From: JASGDB01 sp049841315
GTDB taxonomy: Bacteria; Bacteroidota; Bacteroidia; Flavobacteriales; Weeksellaceae
Length of the DNA stretch: 29,153 nucleotides
Reading direction: 5' to 3'
Assembly: GCA_049841315.1 (NCBI GenBank)
Contig: JASGDB010000158.1
Location: 1-29,153 of the forward strand
A program made the position numbers and the translations under genes. Shown here piece after piece: positions 1-7,550 of the stretch. The notes under the pieces are model-generated. The model was not told where the DNA came from, did no database searches, and saw only the letters and a program-made list of their open reading frames with translations. Positions within the stretch are counted from its first letter, which is position 1. The number at the start of each line of letters is the position of its first letter.

Positions 1-38
1 TTAAAATTTTAGCCGAGTTTCCAAGTCTTGAACTTTTG

Positions 39-64
39 GTTCTTTTGTTTCAAGACAAAAGAAC
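39..64. repeat. Perfect hairpin downstream of rho
   Basis: GTTCTTTTGT (39-48) pairs perfectly with ACAAAAGAAC (55-64) around the loop TTCAAG. A competing hairpin is possible, since GTCTTGAAC (25-33) can pair with GTTTCAAGAC (47-56), so the two folds exclude each other. Neither strand has a clean T-run after the stem, so this is not a classic intrinsic terminator, although it sits where the rho transcript should end. From memory, similar sequence recurs between genes in Flavobacteriia. That recurrence is unverified here. Confidence 0.45.
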
Positions 65-127
65 AGAAATTTAGAATTATAGATAAAAGTTAATTTTAAA
101 ATCCACAGTTTTTGTCGAAGAACCAAT

Positions 128-1888
128 TTATCTGTTCATAGACATCAGAAACTCCTCATTATTCAGCGTTCCTTTGATATTTTTCTCTACAAATTCCATA
201 GCTTCCACAGGATTCATATCCGAAAGGTATTTTCTCATTATCCACATCAGCTGCATGGTTTTCTCATCAAGGAGCAAATCATCACGTCTTGTGCTGGATG
301 CCACCAAATCTATTGCAGGATATACTCTTTTATTCGCAATTTTTCTGTCCAACTGAAGTTCCATATTTCCTGTTCCTTTGAATTCCTCAAAAATCACTTC
401 ATCCATTTTGGAACCGGTGTCAATCAGCGCAGTTGCGATAATGGTTAATGAGCCGCCTCCTTCAATTTTTCTCGCTGCTCCGAAAAATCTTTTCGGTCTG
501 TGAAGCGCATTGGCATCCACACCTCCGGAAAGTATTTTCCCCGATGCAGGCGTTACCGTATTGTATGCTCTCGCCAGTCTCGTAATGGAATCGAGAAGAA
601 TTACCACATCGTGTCCACATTCTACCATTCTCTGCGCTTTTGCCAGAACAAGATTCGCCACTTTCACGTGCTTGTCTGCCGCTTCGTCAAAAGTGGAAGC
701 AATTACTTCAGCATTTACGCTTCTTTCCATATCGGTAACTTCTTCCGGACGTTCGTCAATCAGAAGCACCATCATATACGCTTCCGGATGGTTGGAGGAA
801 ATGGCATTCGCGATGTCTTTCAGAAGCATGGTTTTACCGGTTTTCGGCTGTGCCACAATCATTGCTCTCTGTCCTTTCCCGATAGGCGCAAACAAATCGA
901 CAATCCTCGTGGAAATCGTTGCGCCTTTTCCTGCAAGATTAAATTTTTCCTGCGGAAAAAGCGGCGTAAGATATTCAAAAGCCACACGGTCTTTGATGAA
1001 ATCCAAATCCCGTCCGTTCACTTCCGTAGGTTTCTGGAGAGAAAAATATTTTTCTCCTTCTTTCGGAAGACGCACGATTCCTTTCACGGTATCTCCCGTT
1101 TTCAGACCATAATTTCTAATCTGATTGGTGGAAACATACACATCATCGGGAGAAGAAATATAAGAAAAATCCGAAGAGCGGAGGAATCCGTAATTATCCG
1201 GAAGAATTTCGAGAACGCCTTCTATGGTAACAACTCCGTCGAAATTGAACTCTTTTTTCGGTTCGGCATCTTCATTCTGCTGGTTTCCGTTTTGGCGGTT
1301 GTGATGTCCGTTGCCGTTATTGTTGTGATTCTGATTTCCCTGTTGGTTAGGATTTCTGTTTTTCTGGTTGGGATGCTGCTGCGGATTTTGTTTCGGCTTT
1401 GCTTCTGCCGGAGCTTCAGATTCCATTGATTTTTGGGGTTCTTCTGCTTTTTTCCCTTCTGTCAATATGCGTTCCGCTTGATTCGGAGTTTCTTTCGGTT
1501 GCTCCGTTTCTGCTTTGGCAGGGATTCTTTGTCTTTTTTTCCGTTGAGGATTTCCTTTTCCGGCAGGTTCTGAACTTTCAGAAACTTCTGTTTTTTCGGT
1601 TTCCGGATGCTGTTCCTCTGTTGTCGGAGCTTGTTCCGTTTTCGGCTTTCTTCCTCTTTTTTTCTGAGAAGCTGCTGCTTGCGGCTGTTCTTTTTCTTCG
1701 GTTTTTACCGAGGTTTCTGTAGCGTTGTAATACTCCTTTGCGGTTTTCGGATTAGAAGCCTGAAAATCAAGGATTGCAAAAATCTTGTCGTTTTCGGTAC
1801 TGTTTCTTGCAATTTTAACGCCTAAATCCTTTGAGATTTTGGTCAGTTCCGCATCGGATTTTGACCTTAACGTTTCAATGTTAAACAT
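128..1888 (-). CDS. rho: Transcription termination factor Rho with long low-complexity insert
   Basis: Hexameric RNA helicase/ATPase that ends transcription at C-rich, unstructured RNA. At 586 aa it is much longer than the roughly 420 aa of E. coli Rho. Residues 1-45 form the Rho N-terminal helical domain. Residues about 50-215 are a charged, Q/N/P/K-rich, probably disordered insert with an RKKRQR patch near 116 and an Asn/Gln/His-rich stretch at 165-205. The cold-shock-type RNA-binding domain spans about 218-290 (YGFLR at 233-237). The ATPase domain follows, with Walker A QPKTGKT at 347-353, Walker B VVILLDSITR from 428, and the Q/R-loop region SGGVDANALHRPKRFFGAARK at 454-474, ending in a conserved C-terminus. 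The long insert is usual for Bacteroidota Rho. The ATG at 1888 begins the conserved MFNIETLR segment. It is transcribed away from the DUF4293 gene from a consensus promoter at 1980-2009, with a leader of roughly 85 nt. Identification is certain; the role of the insert is unknown. Confidence 0.98.
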   Translation of the reverse strand: MFNIETLRSKSDAELTKISKDLGVKIARNSTENDKIFAILDFQASNPKTAKEYYNATETSVKTEEKEQPQAAASQKKRGRKPKTEQAPTTEEQHPETEKTEVSESSEPAGKGNPQRKKRQRIPAKAETEQPKETPNQAERILTEGKKAEEPQKSMESEAPAEAKPKQNPQQHPNQKNRNPNQQGNQNHNNNGNGHHNRQNGNQQNEDAEPKKEFNFDGVVTIEGVLEILPDNYGFLRSSDFSYISSPDDVYVSTNQIRNYGLKTGDTVKGIVRLPKEGEKYFSLQKPTEVNGRDLDFIKDRVAFEYLTPLFPQEKFNLAGKGATISTRIVDLFAPIGKGQRAMIVAQPKTGKTMLLKDIANAISSNHPEAYMMVLLIDERPEEVTDMERSVNAEVIASTFDEAADKHVKVANLVLAKAQRMVECGHDVVILLDSITRLARAYNTVTPASGKILSGGVDANALHRPKRFFGAARKIEGGGSLTIIATALIDTGSKMDEVIFEEFKGTGNMELQLDRKIANKRVYPAIDLVASSTRRDDLLLDEKTMQLMWIMRKYLSDMNPVEAMEFVEKNIKGTLNNEEFLMSMNR

Positions 1889-1938
1889 AAAAATATGTAT
1901 GTAAAATGTATTTTAAAAATGTGTAAGTAAGAAAATAA

Positions 1939-1952
1939 AAGCCGGGCGGCTT
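1939..1952 (-). promoter_or_regulatory. Short GC hairpin followed by T-rich tract in the rho leader
   Basis: On the minus strand AAGCC-GCCC-GGCTT is followed by TTATTTTC, about 20-35 nt after the expected rho start of transcription. The shape is terminator-like, but the stem is only 5 bp. It might contribute to autoregulation of rho by early termination. That is inference from position only. Confidence 0.25.
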
Positions 1953-1979
1953 CGATTTTTTTAATGTGTAATAGTAGTG

Positions 1980-2009
1980 CAAATCTACACTATTTTTTGA
2001 ATTATGCAA
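1980..2009 (-). promoter_or_regulatory. rho promoter (Bacteroidota -33/-7)
   Basis: On the minus strand, TAGATTTG (1987 down to 1980) matches the TAnnTTTG -7 consensus. TTG (2009 down to 2007) lies exactly 19 bp upstream, the expected -33 position. It points to rho. Confidence 0.75.
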
Positions 2010-2026
2010 AATTTGTACTATTTTTG
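1997..2026 (+). promoter_or_regulatory. Promoter of the DUF4293 gene
   Basis: TATTTTTG at 2019-2026 is a perfect TAnnTTTG box, with TTG at 1997-1999 and a 19-bp spacer. The ATG follows 20 nt after the box. It overlaps the -33/-7 region of the divergent rho promoter. Confidence 0.75.
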
Positions 2027-2045
2027 CGAAACTTTTTACTGAAAA

Positions 2046-2441
2046 ATGCTTCAAAGAATACAAACCGTTTGGATGATGCTTGCTGTTTTGGCTTCCGTTT
2101 TCCTTTTCGTAACATCGCAGGATGCGGATGTTTTGGCGGTCAATAATTTTTCCGCTGTTTCCGCCGGATGTTTCGTTTTGGGAATTATCGGAATTCTGAG
2201 CATTTTCAGTTTTAAAAACCGTAAAAGACAGGTTCTGCTGAACAACATCAGCATTTTCATAAACGCTTTGTTGATTGGTGCATTGGTGTACTGGCTGCTA
2301 AATTTATCCGGAGGAATTGATATTCCCGAGAAGGGTATTGAGCCGATTTTCCCGATTCTTGCGATGATTTGCTTGGCTGTCGCCAACATTTTTATCCGCA
2401 AAGACGAGAGGCTCGTAAAATCTGTGGACAGACTTCGATAA
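2046..2441 (+). CDS. DUF4293 family membrane protein
   Basis: 131-aa protein with four predicted membrane segments (about 7-23, 34-53, 66-85 and 100-116) separated by short charged loops, ending in a basic tail (RKDERLVKSVDRLR). The opening MLQRIQTVWMMLA and the four-helix layout match the DUF4293 family, which is restricted to Bacteroidota and has no assigned function. In several related genomes, as I recall, it sits beside rho, as here. It has its own promoter and a strong terminator, so it is probably monocistronic. Family call is likely; function unknown. Confidence 0.8.
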   Translation: MLQRIQTVWMMLAVLASVFLFVTSQDADVLAVNNFSAVSAGCFVLGIIGILSIFSFKNRKRQVLLNNISIFINALLIGALVYWLLNLSGGIDIPEKGIEPIFPILAMICLAVANIFIRKDERLVKSVDRLR

Positions 2442-2463
2442 CCTTGCAACGATTTTTTGAGTG

Positions 2464-2497
2464 AAACAGCTTTCTTTTTTGGAAGCTGTTTTTTTAT
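2464..2497 (+). terminator. Intrinsic terminator after DUF4293 gene
   Basis: An 11-bp stem (2464-2474 with 2481-2491, one G-T pair) closes a T6 loop and is followed by TTTTTATTTTT. It separates the DUF4293 gene from the ABC exporter promoter just downstream. Confidence 0.85.
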
Positions 2498-2504
2498 TTT
2501 TCCG

Positions 2505-2512
2505 TACTTTTG
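2505..2512 (+). promoter_or_regulatory. -7 box of the ABC exporter gene
   Basis: TACTTTTG matches TAnnTTTG and lies 18 nt before the ATG at 2531. No TTG sits at the ideal upstream distance (the nearest, TTTG at 2478-2481, leaves a 23-bp spacer). Confidence 0.6.
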
Positions 2513-2530
2513 TTCGATTAATTTGATTTA

Positions 2531-4366
2531 ATGAATAATTATTACAAACGTTCGATAGAGAATATTCTTTCTTATAAAAAATCAATAGCTGCCGGTGTTT
2601 TTTTCAATATTTTGTATGCGGTATTCAATATTGCGGCGATGTGGTTTTTTATTCCTGTGCTGAATATTTTATTCGACAAGGAAAGTCCCGTTATTGAAAC
2701 CAAACCTGTGTTTGACGGACATATCGGCGGTCTTGCAAAATTTATCGGCGATAGTTTCAATTATTACATTCAGGGAGTGCAGGCGGAAAAAGGTCCGGAA
2801 CACGTTCTGCTGATTACCTGCATCATATTTATCAGTATGTTTTTTCTGAGAAATATTTTCAGTTATTTTTCGGAATTTTATCTTACCTATTCCAGAACGG
2901 GAGTTTCCAGAGATTTCAGGATTAAACTTCACGATAAAATACTGGATTTGCCGGTTTCGTTTTTCTCCAATTCGAGAAAAGGAGATGTTTTTGCAAGAAT
3001 TACGTCCGATGTCGCCGAGATTGAAGCCAATATTCTGAACAGTTTAATCGATATTATCCGTTCTCCGATTGTGATTATTATTACAATGGGATATTTACTT
3101 TATTCCAATTTTCAGCTGACGATTTTTACGCTTATCGTGTTTCCGATTATGGGAACGATTATTTCCGTTATCGGAAAAAGCCTGAAAAAAGACACCGGAG
3201 AAGCCCAAAACGAACTGGGAAAAATGTATTCTTTCGTTGATGAAACGTTGGTCGGTCTGAAAGTGATTAAAATTTTCGATGCATCGCCTCAAATCAAAAA
3301 AAGATTTGACAATGTCCTTAATTCTATCCGGAATTTATCGTTAAAATTATTTAAAAAGAAAGCGCTTGCATCGCCTGTCAGTGAGCTTTTGGGAGCAATT
3401 ACGATTGGTTTGATTGTATATTACGGAGGAAGACTTTCCATTCGCGGAGAAGGAATGTCGGGTGGCGAATTTATCACTTATATTGCATTGTTTTACACGA
3501 TTTTAGACCCGTTGAAAAAACTTTCCAATGCGATTTCCAATTTCCAGAAAGGAGAAGTTTCTGCAAAAAGGGTTTTTGAAATTCTCGATGCCGATTATCA
3601 GATTAAAGAAGAAAAAAATGCCGTTGAAATAAAAGGTTTTGAAAAACAGATAGAATTTAAAAACATCAGTTTCGCTTACGAAGACCGCGATGTTCTGGAA
3701 AATTTTTCGCTGACGATTCCGAAAGGAAAAACCGTCGCTTTGGTAGGACAGAGCGGAAGCGGAAAAAGTACGATTGCCAACCTGATTACCCGTTTTTATG
3801 ACGTTCAGAACGGCGAAATTCTGGTGGATGGAATCAACATCAAAGATGCAAGACTTTCGGAATACCGAAGATTGTTCGGATTGGTTACGCAGGACAATAT
3901 TCTCTTCAACGATTCTATTAAAAATAATATATCGCTTGGAAAACCAAATGCAAGTCTGGAAGAAGTGCAAAACGCCGCAAAAATCGCAAATGCGCACGAT
4001 TTCATTATGGAACTTCCTAATCAATATGATACAAATATCGGCGAAGCGGGAGGGAAATTATCCGGAGGACAAAAACAGAGAATTTCCATAGCAAGAGCCG
4101 TTCTGAAAAATCCTCCGATTATGATTCTTGACGAGGCGACTTCCGCATTAGACACGGAATCTGAAAGGTTTGTACAAGATGCTTTGGAAAATATGATGGA
4201 AAACAGAACTTCTCTGGTTATTGCTCACCGACTTTCCACGATTCAGAAAGCGGATGTGATTGTGGTAATGGAACGCGGAAAAATTATGGAACAAGGCTCT
4301 CATCAGGAGTTGTACGAAAAAAACGGGGTTTACAGAAAACTCGTGGATTTGCAGAATTTTGAATAG
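2531..4366 (+). CDS. MsbA-like ABC exporter, fused permease and ATPase
   Basis: 611-aa half-transporter expected to act as a homodimer in the inner membrane, probably flipping lipid or lipid-linked substrates. The N-terminal six-helix ABC_membrane domain covers about 15-325 with a charged loop around 85-95. The ATPase domain (about 370-605) has Walker A GQSGSGKST at 406-414, signature LSGGQ at 510-514, Walker B MILDE at 531-535 followed by ATSALD, and the switch His at H566 (IAHRLS). All catalytic residues are present, so it should be active. Length and order match the MsbA/LmrA subfamily. Lipid A flippase function is the usual annotation, but the substrate cannot be read from sequence. It is a single gene between two hairpins with its own -7 box. 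Confidence 0.9.
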   Translation: MNNYYKRSIENILSYKKSIAAGVFFNILYAVFNIAAMWFFIPVLNILFDKESPVIETKPVFDGHIGGLAKFIGDSFNYYIQGVQAEKGPEHVLLITCIIFISMFFLRNIFSYFSEFYLTYSRTGVSRDFRIKLHDKILDLPVSFFSNSRKGDVFARITSDVAEIEANILNSLIDIIRSPIVIIITMGYLLYSNFQLTIFTLIVFPIMGTIISVIGKSLKKDTGEAQNELGKMYSFVDETLVGLKVIKIFDASPQIKKRFDNVLNSIRNLSLKLFKKKALASPVSELLGAITIGLIVYYGGRLSIRGEGMSGGEFITYIALFYTILDPLKKLSNAISNFQKGEVSAKRVFEILDADYQIKEEKNAVEIKGFEKQIEFKNISFAYEDRDVLENFSLTIPKGKTVALVGQSGSGKSTIANLITRFYDVQNGEILVDGINIKDARLSEYRRLFGLVTQDNILFNDSIKNNISLGKPNASLEEVQNAAKIANAHDFIMELPNQYDTNIGEAGGKLSGGQKQRISIARAVLKNPPIMILDEATSALDTESERFVQDALENMMENRTSLVIAHRLSTIQKADVIVVMERGKIMEQGSHQELYEKNGVYRKLVDLQNFE

Positions 4367-4422
4367 ATATCATTAAAACAGGAATATTCTGTGGAAAAAA
4401 ATGGGCGAAATACCAATATGTC

Positions 4423-4441
4423 GGTGCTTCGCACCTTTTTT
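4423..4441 (+). terminator. Terminator after ABC exporter
   Basis: GGTGC-TTC-GCACC followed by T6. The stem is short (5 bp), GC-rich and carries a compact TTC loop. It lies 57 nt past the exporter stop codon. Confidence 0.65.
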
Positions 4442-4469
4442 ATCAATCGTATTTTTCTGCCAGTATTCC

Positions 4470-4482
4470 GCAGCTTCGCTGC
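4470..4482. repeat. Second CTTCG-loop hairpin
   Basis: GCAGC-TTC-GCTGC, flanked by TATTC (4464-4468) and GAATA (4485-4489), which extend the stem across small bulges. It has no T-run. It shares the CTTCG apex with the hairpins at 4423 and 8871. The 4367-4569 interval otherwise holds only the sufS promoter. Confidence 0.45.
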
Positions 4483-4517
4483 TTGAATATGATATTTCAA
4501 AAACATTTTAATTTCCG

Positions 4518-4525
4518 TAATTTTG
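4518..4525 (+). promoter_or_regulatory. -7 box upstream of sufS
   Basis: TAATTTTG fits TAnnTTTG and lies 44 nt before the ATG. No TTG is found at the ideal distance upstream. Confidence 0.5.
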
Positions 4526-4569
4526 CTCCATTCTAAATAACAGCATTTGGAATAAAAACTCTTTTTACA

Positions 4570-5790
4570 ATGTTCGATTTACAAAATATACGGTCTCAAT
4601 TTCCTATACTTTCAGAACGGGTCAACGGAAAACCGCTGGTTTATCTCGATAATGCGGCAACTTCGCAAAAACCGATTTCAGTTTTAGAATTTTTGGGAAA
4701 ATATTATACAACGATAAACGCCAATGTTCACCGCGGAATCCACACTTTGAGCCAGTTGGCGACGGAAGAAATGGAACTTTCCCGCAGAAAAGTCCAAAAA
4801 TTCATCAATGCGAAAAACGATTACGAAGTTATTTTTACCAAAGGAACAACGGAAGGGATCAATCTGATTGCATATTCTTTGTCAAATTTAATTAAAGAAG
4901 GCGACGAAATTATTATTTCTTATCTGGAACATCATTCCAACATCGTTCCCTGGCAGTTGCTTTGCGAAAGAACCGGCGCAAAGCTGAAAGTGATTCCAAT
5001 GGATGAAAACGGAATTTTACAGCTTGATTTTTTAGATAAAAATCTGAACGAAAAGACAAAAATCGTTTCTGTCAATCAGGTTTCCAACGCTTTGGGAATT
5101 ATCAATCCTATCGAAAAAATCATCGAAAAAACAAGAAAATTTTCCAATGCTTATGTTTTGATAGACGGAGCGCAGTCTGCTCCGCATTTTAAAATTGATG
5201 TTCAGAAAATGGACTGCGATTTCTTCGTTTTCTCCGGACACAAAATGTATGCACCGATGGGAACGGGAATTCTTTACGGAAAAGCAGAAATTTTAAGAAA
5301 AATCCAGCCGTTCCACGGAGGGGGTGAAATGATTGCGACCTGTTCTTTTGAAAAAACAACATTTGCGGATTTGCCTTTCAAATTTGAAGCCGGAACTCCG
5401 AATGTAGGCGGAAATATCGCTTTGGGAGCGGCAGTTGATTTTATAGAAAATATCGGGCACGAAAATCTGCAAAACCATGAAAACGCTTTGCTGGATTATG
5501 CTCAGAAAAAACTTCTGGAAATTGACGGAATTAAAATTTATGGAGAAAACGCCCAAAGAACCGGGGTCGTTTCTTTCAATCTGGACGGAATCGGGATTTC
5601 TTCCGATGTAGGGATGATTCTCGACAAATTGGGAATTGCCGTAAGAACCGGGCATCACTGTACACAGCCGATTATGGATTTCTTCAATATTGCCGGGACG
5701 GTGAGAGCGAGTTTTGCGGTGTACAATACTTTTGCGGAAATTGATATTCTGGCGGAAGGAGTGAGAAAAGCCAAAATGATGCTTTCTTAA
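4570..5790 (+). CDS. sufS: Cysteine desulfurase SufS
   Basis: PLP-dependent group II cysteine desulfurase, 406 aa, the usual length. It removes sulfur from cysteine as an enzyme persulfide for Fe-S cluster assembly by the SUF machinery in the cytoplasm. The PLP lysine is K225 in FSGHKMYAP, the catalytic cysteine is C364 in RTGHHCTQP, and the cofactor-contacting LDNAATSQKP (26-35) and LEHHSNIVPW motifs are intact. The RTGHHC form separates SufS from IscS-type enzymes, which have SSGSAC. The gene stands alone here. Other suf genes are not adjacent and must lie outside the window, whereas many Flavobacteriia keep sufS within or near sufBCD. The ATG at 4570 gives the conserved N-terminus FDLQNIRSQFPIL. 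Confidence 0.96.
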   Translation: MFDLQNIRSQFPILSERVNGKPLVYLDNAATSQKPISVLEFLGKYYTTINANVHRGIHTLSQLATEEMELSRRKVQKFINAKNDYEVIFTKGTTEGINLIAYSLSNLIKEGDEIIISYLEHHSNIVPWQLLCERTGAKLKVIPMDENGILQLDFLDKNLNEKTKIVSVNQVSNALGIINPIEKIIEKTRKFSNAYVLIDGAQSAPHFKIDVQKMDCDFFVFSGHKMYAPMGTGILYGKAEILRKIQPFHGGGEMIATCSFEKTTFADLPFKFEAGTPNVGGNIALGAAVDFIENIGHENLQNHENALLDYAQKKLLEIDGIKIYGENAQRTGVVSFNLDGIGISSDVGMILDKLGIAVRTGHHCTQPIMDFFNIAGTVRASFAVYNTFAEIDILAEGVRKAKMMLS

Positions 5791-5906
5791 AAAATACGGA
5801 TTTAATTTTTATAAAAAGTAACAAACCATTATTTACACAAATCCCTGAAAAATATTTCACGTTTTTTTTCATTCACAAAAAAACCTCAAATGATTTTCAA
5901 ATACTG

Positions 5907-5914
5907 TATTTTTG
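5907..5914 (+). promoter_or_regulatory. -7 box of membrane protein gene
   Basis: TATTTTTG, 16 nt before the ATG at 5931. No clear -33 TTG. The rest of the 140-bp gap from sufS is AT-rich with nothing else recognisable. Confidence 0.6.
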
Positions 5915-5930
5915 CGCAAAATTTTGATGT

Positions 5931-6665
5931 ATGCAGAATCAATATCCTCAGAAAAGCGGAATCAGCCACATTCTTCGGCTCGCGTTTTCCTACTGGAGCC
6001 GTACGCTGATGTATCAGGTACTGTTCAGTATCGTGTATCTTTCCGTGTTTTTTCTGGTTGCTTTTTATTTCATGGAGAAGCTGGGAATCATGAACGATTA
6101 TCTGGAACTTAGCAAAAAATTATCGCCTTCCAATCCGCAGGCTTATCAGGCGGAAGCGCAGAAACTGGCACAAAAGCCGGAGTTTATGCAGTTTTATTAT
6201 ATCATCATAGGGACACTGGTTTTTCTCTTTCCGCTGAACATGGGACTTTTTAAAATGTACCGAAACCTGGATTTGGGAGAAAAACCGGATATTACCGACT
6301 TTTTCGCAGGATACGAAGGTGTGAATTTCTTTATTTACACGAGCTTTTATCTGTTCTGGATTATCATTTATTCTTATACATTGCCCACGTTGATTCTTGC
6401 GCCTCTTTGGGTTCTGATTACGCTTTTTTCTGCACCGCTGATGTTTTTCATGGACAAAAAGATTTTTGAAACCATTTCGATTTCCTTTAAGGCATTGCGT
6501 TTTTATTTTATTGAAATCGTGGTCTGCATGCTGGTTGCTACGATTTTTAAATATTTCGGAATTTTTACGTTTTTCGGAATGTTCTTTACGCTTTCATTTT
6601 CTACAGCGATGATTTACGCTTTGTATCAGTCGATTTTTACAGAAAAAGAAGAAAAAAACGATTAA
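5931..6665 (+). CDS. Multi-pass membrane protein, paralogue of next gene
   Basis: 244-aa integral membrane protein of unknown function. Hydrophobic segments lie near residues 26-48, 91-107, 131-153, 156-175 and 194-230. A polar stretch rich in Lys, Gln and Ala (about 58-86) follows the first helix and is probably exposed. It shares its layout and the motif D-[FL]-F-x-G-Y (ITDFFAGYEG, about 125) with the following gene (SDLFIGYKQD), so the two look like diverged tandem duplicates. The C-terminus is acidic and lysine-rich (TEKEEKND). Relatives in Chryseobacterium genomes have, as I recall, been labelled beta-carotene monooxygenase. Nothing here supports that, since no metal-binding His pattern is present. 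Function unknown. Confidence 0.8.
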   Translation: MQNQYPQKSGISHILRLAFSYWSRTLMYQVLFSIVYLSVFFLVAFYFMEKLGIMNDYLELSKKLSPSNPQAYQAEAQKLAQKPEFMQFYYIIIGTLVFLFPLNMGLFKMYRNLDLGEKPDITDFFAGYEGVNFFIYTSFYLFWIIIYSYTLPTLILAPLWVLITLFSAPLMFFMDKKIFETISISFKALRFYFIEIVVCMLVATIFKYFGIFTFFGMFFTLSFSTAMIYALYQSIFTEKEEKND

Positions 6666-6692
6666 TAAGAGCAGACTTTTTATTTATTTCAT

Positions 6693-6700
6693 TAAATTTG
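6693..6700 (+). promoter_or_regulatory. -7 box of second membrane protein gene
   Basis: TAAATTTG matches TAnnTTTG, 20 nt before the ATG at 6721. Confidence 0.55.
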
Positions 6701-6720
6701 GTGAAACTAAATAAAAAATT

Positions 6721-7461
6721 ATGAGCGACTTTAATGAATTTGACGACCAGGGATTAGTTCCCGCAAGAGAAACGGGCAGTATTATTTCCCATGCTTTTGA
6801 AATGTTTAAGGGAACATTTTTGTATGTTCTTCTTCTTTTGGCAATTACAGTAGTTGCTTCCACGGTTCTTCAGATGTTCAGCGGGATTGATTCTATGGGA
6901 ATGATGGAAGAAATAAGAAACGCAGGAAACGAATACGGAAGTGTTGACATCTGGGCGATGCCGGGAATGAAATTATACGCCGGTGTAAGCGGTTTGCTTG
7001 GTCTTTTGATGACGCCTTTATATGTTGGGCTGATTTATATTTTTAATAAATACAACAATAAGCAGAAAATCTCCGCTTCAGACCTTTTTATCGGTTACAA
7101 GCAGGATTTTCTGAACATTGTTCTGTACGGAATAATATCTTCTCTTATTCTGGTTATTCCGATAATGATGTGCGTTATTCCGGTATTTTTCGTTGCACCG
7201 TTTTTAATGCTCGGCTATCCTGTTCTTTTATTTGAAAATGCAAGTGTAGGAGCGGCACTCAGCAAATCGTTCAGCATTGCAAAAGAAAATTACGGAGTTT
7301 TCCTCGGAGCTACGATATTGGGAATACTTATCAGTATGTCGGGGCTTGTTCTGTGTATTGTCGGGGTTTATCTTACTGCGTATTTCGGATTGGCGGTAGC
7401 GTATTCTTTATATGTCGCTTATCTCGGGAAACCTCGTCCGCTGGCAGATAATGCGCAATAA
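6721..7461 (+). CDS. Multi-pass membrane protein (second paralogue)
   Basis: 246-aa integral membrane protein, unknown function. After a charged cytoplasmic start (MSDFNEFDDQGL) hydrophobic segments occur near 31-52, 86-108, 135-180 (two closely spaced helices) and 195-235. The SDLFIGYKQD segment (about 117) and the SFSIAKENYGVFLGA segment (about 182) resemble the preceding gene and, more loosely, the bacterial YciC/DUF975-type membrane proteins whose halves carry a conserved loop between helix pairs. It has its own -7 box and a strong terminator. Possible roles include membrane-stress or envelope maintenance, but no sequence evidence decides this. Confidence 0.8.
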   Translation: MSDFNEFDDQGLVPARETGSIISHAFEMFKGTFLYVLLLLAITVVASTVLQMFSGIDSMGMMEEIRNAGNEYGSVDIWAMPGMKLYAGVSGLLGLLMTPLYVGLIYIFNKYNNKQKISASDLFIGYKQDFLNIVLYGIISSLILVIPIMMCVIPVFFVAPFLMLGYPVLLFENASVGAALSKSFSIAKENYGVFLGATILGILISMSGLVLCIVGVYLTAYFGLAVAYSLYVAYLGKPRPLADNAQ

Positions 7462-7496
7462 AAATACTTTCTGAAAAGAAATTGCATAAATTATTA

Positions 7497-7525
7497 AAGC
7501 AACGGCATCCGGCTGTTGCTTTTTT
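7497..7525 (+). terminator. Terminator after second membrane protein gene
   Basis: 10-bp stem AAGCAACGGC / GCTGTTGCTT (7497-7506 with 7512-7521, one G-T pair), loop ATCCG, then a T-run. This hairpin argues against starting the next gene upstream at 7482. Confidence 0.85.
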
Positions 7526-7528
7526 GTT

Positions 7529-7536
7529 TATTTTTG
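7529..7536 (+). promoter_or_regulatory. -7 box of the AI-2E family gene
   Basis: TATTTTTG, 14 nt before the chosen ATG at 7551 and immediately after the preceding terminator. Confidence 0.55.
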
Positions 7537-7550
7537 AAAAAAATACGGAT

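Noticed and set aside
500..1429. 309-aa open frame on the plus strand inside rho
   Set aside because: It is antisense to the conserved Rho ATPase coding sequence, is rich in Arg/Phe/His/Ile as frame shadows are, and resembles no family.
5931..6665. Beta-carotene monooxygenase annotation for the membrane protein
   Set aside because: No conserved His/Glu metal ligands or propeller pattern; it is simply a multi-helix membrane protein.
7482..7550. Upstream in-frame ATG for the AI-2E gene
   Set aside because: The extension is encoded by the preceding terminator hairpin and a -7 box. The ATG at 7551 fits the family.
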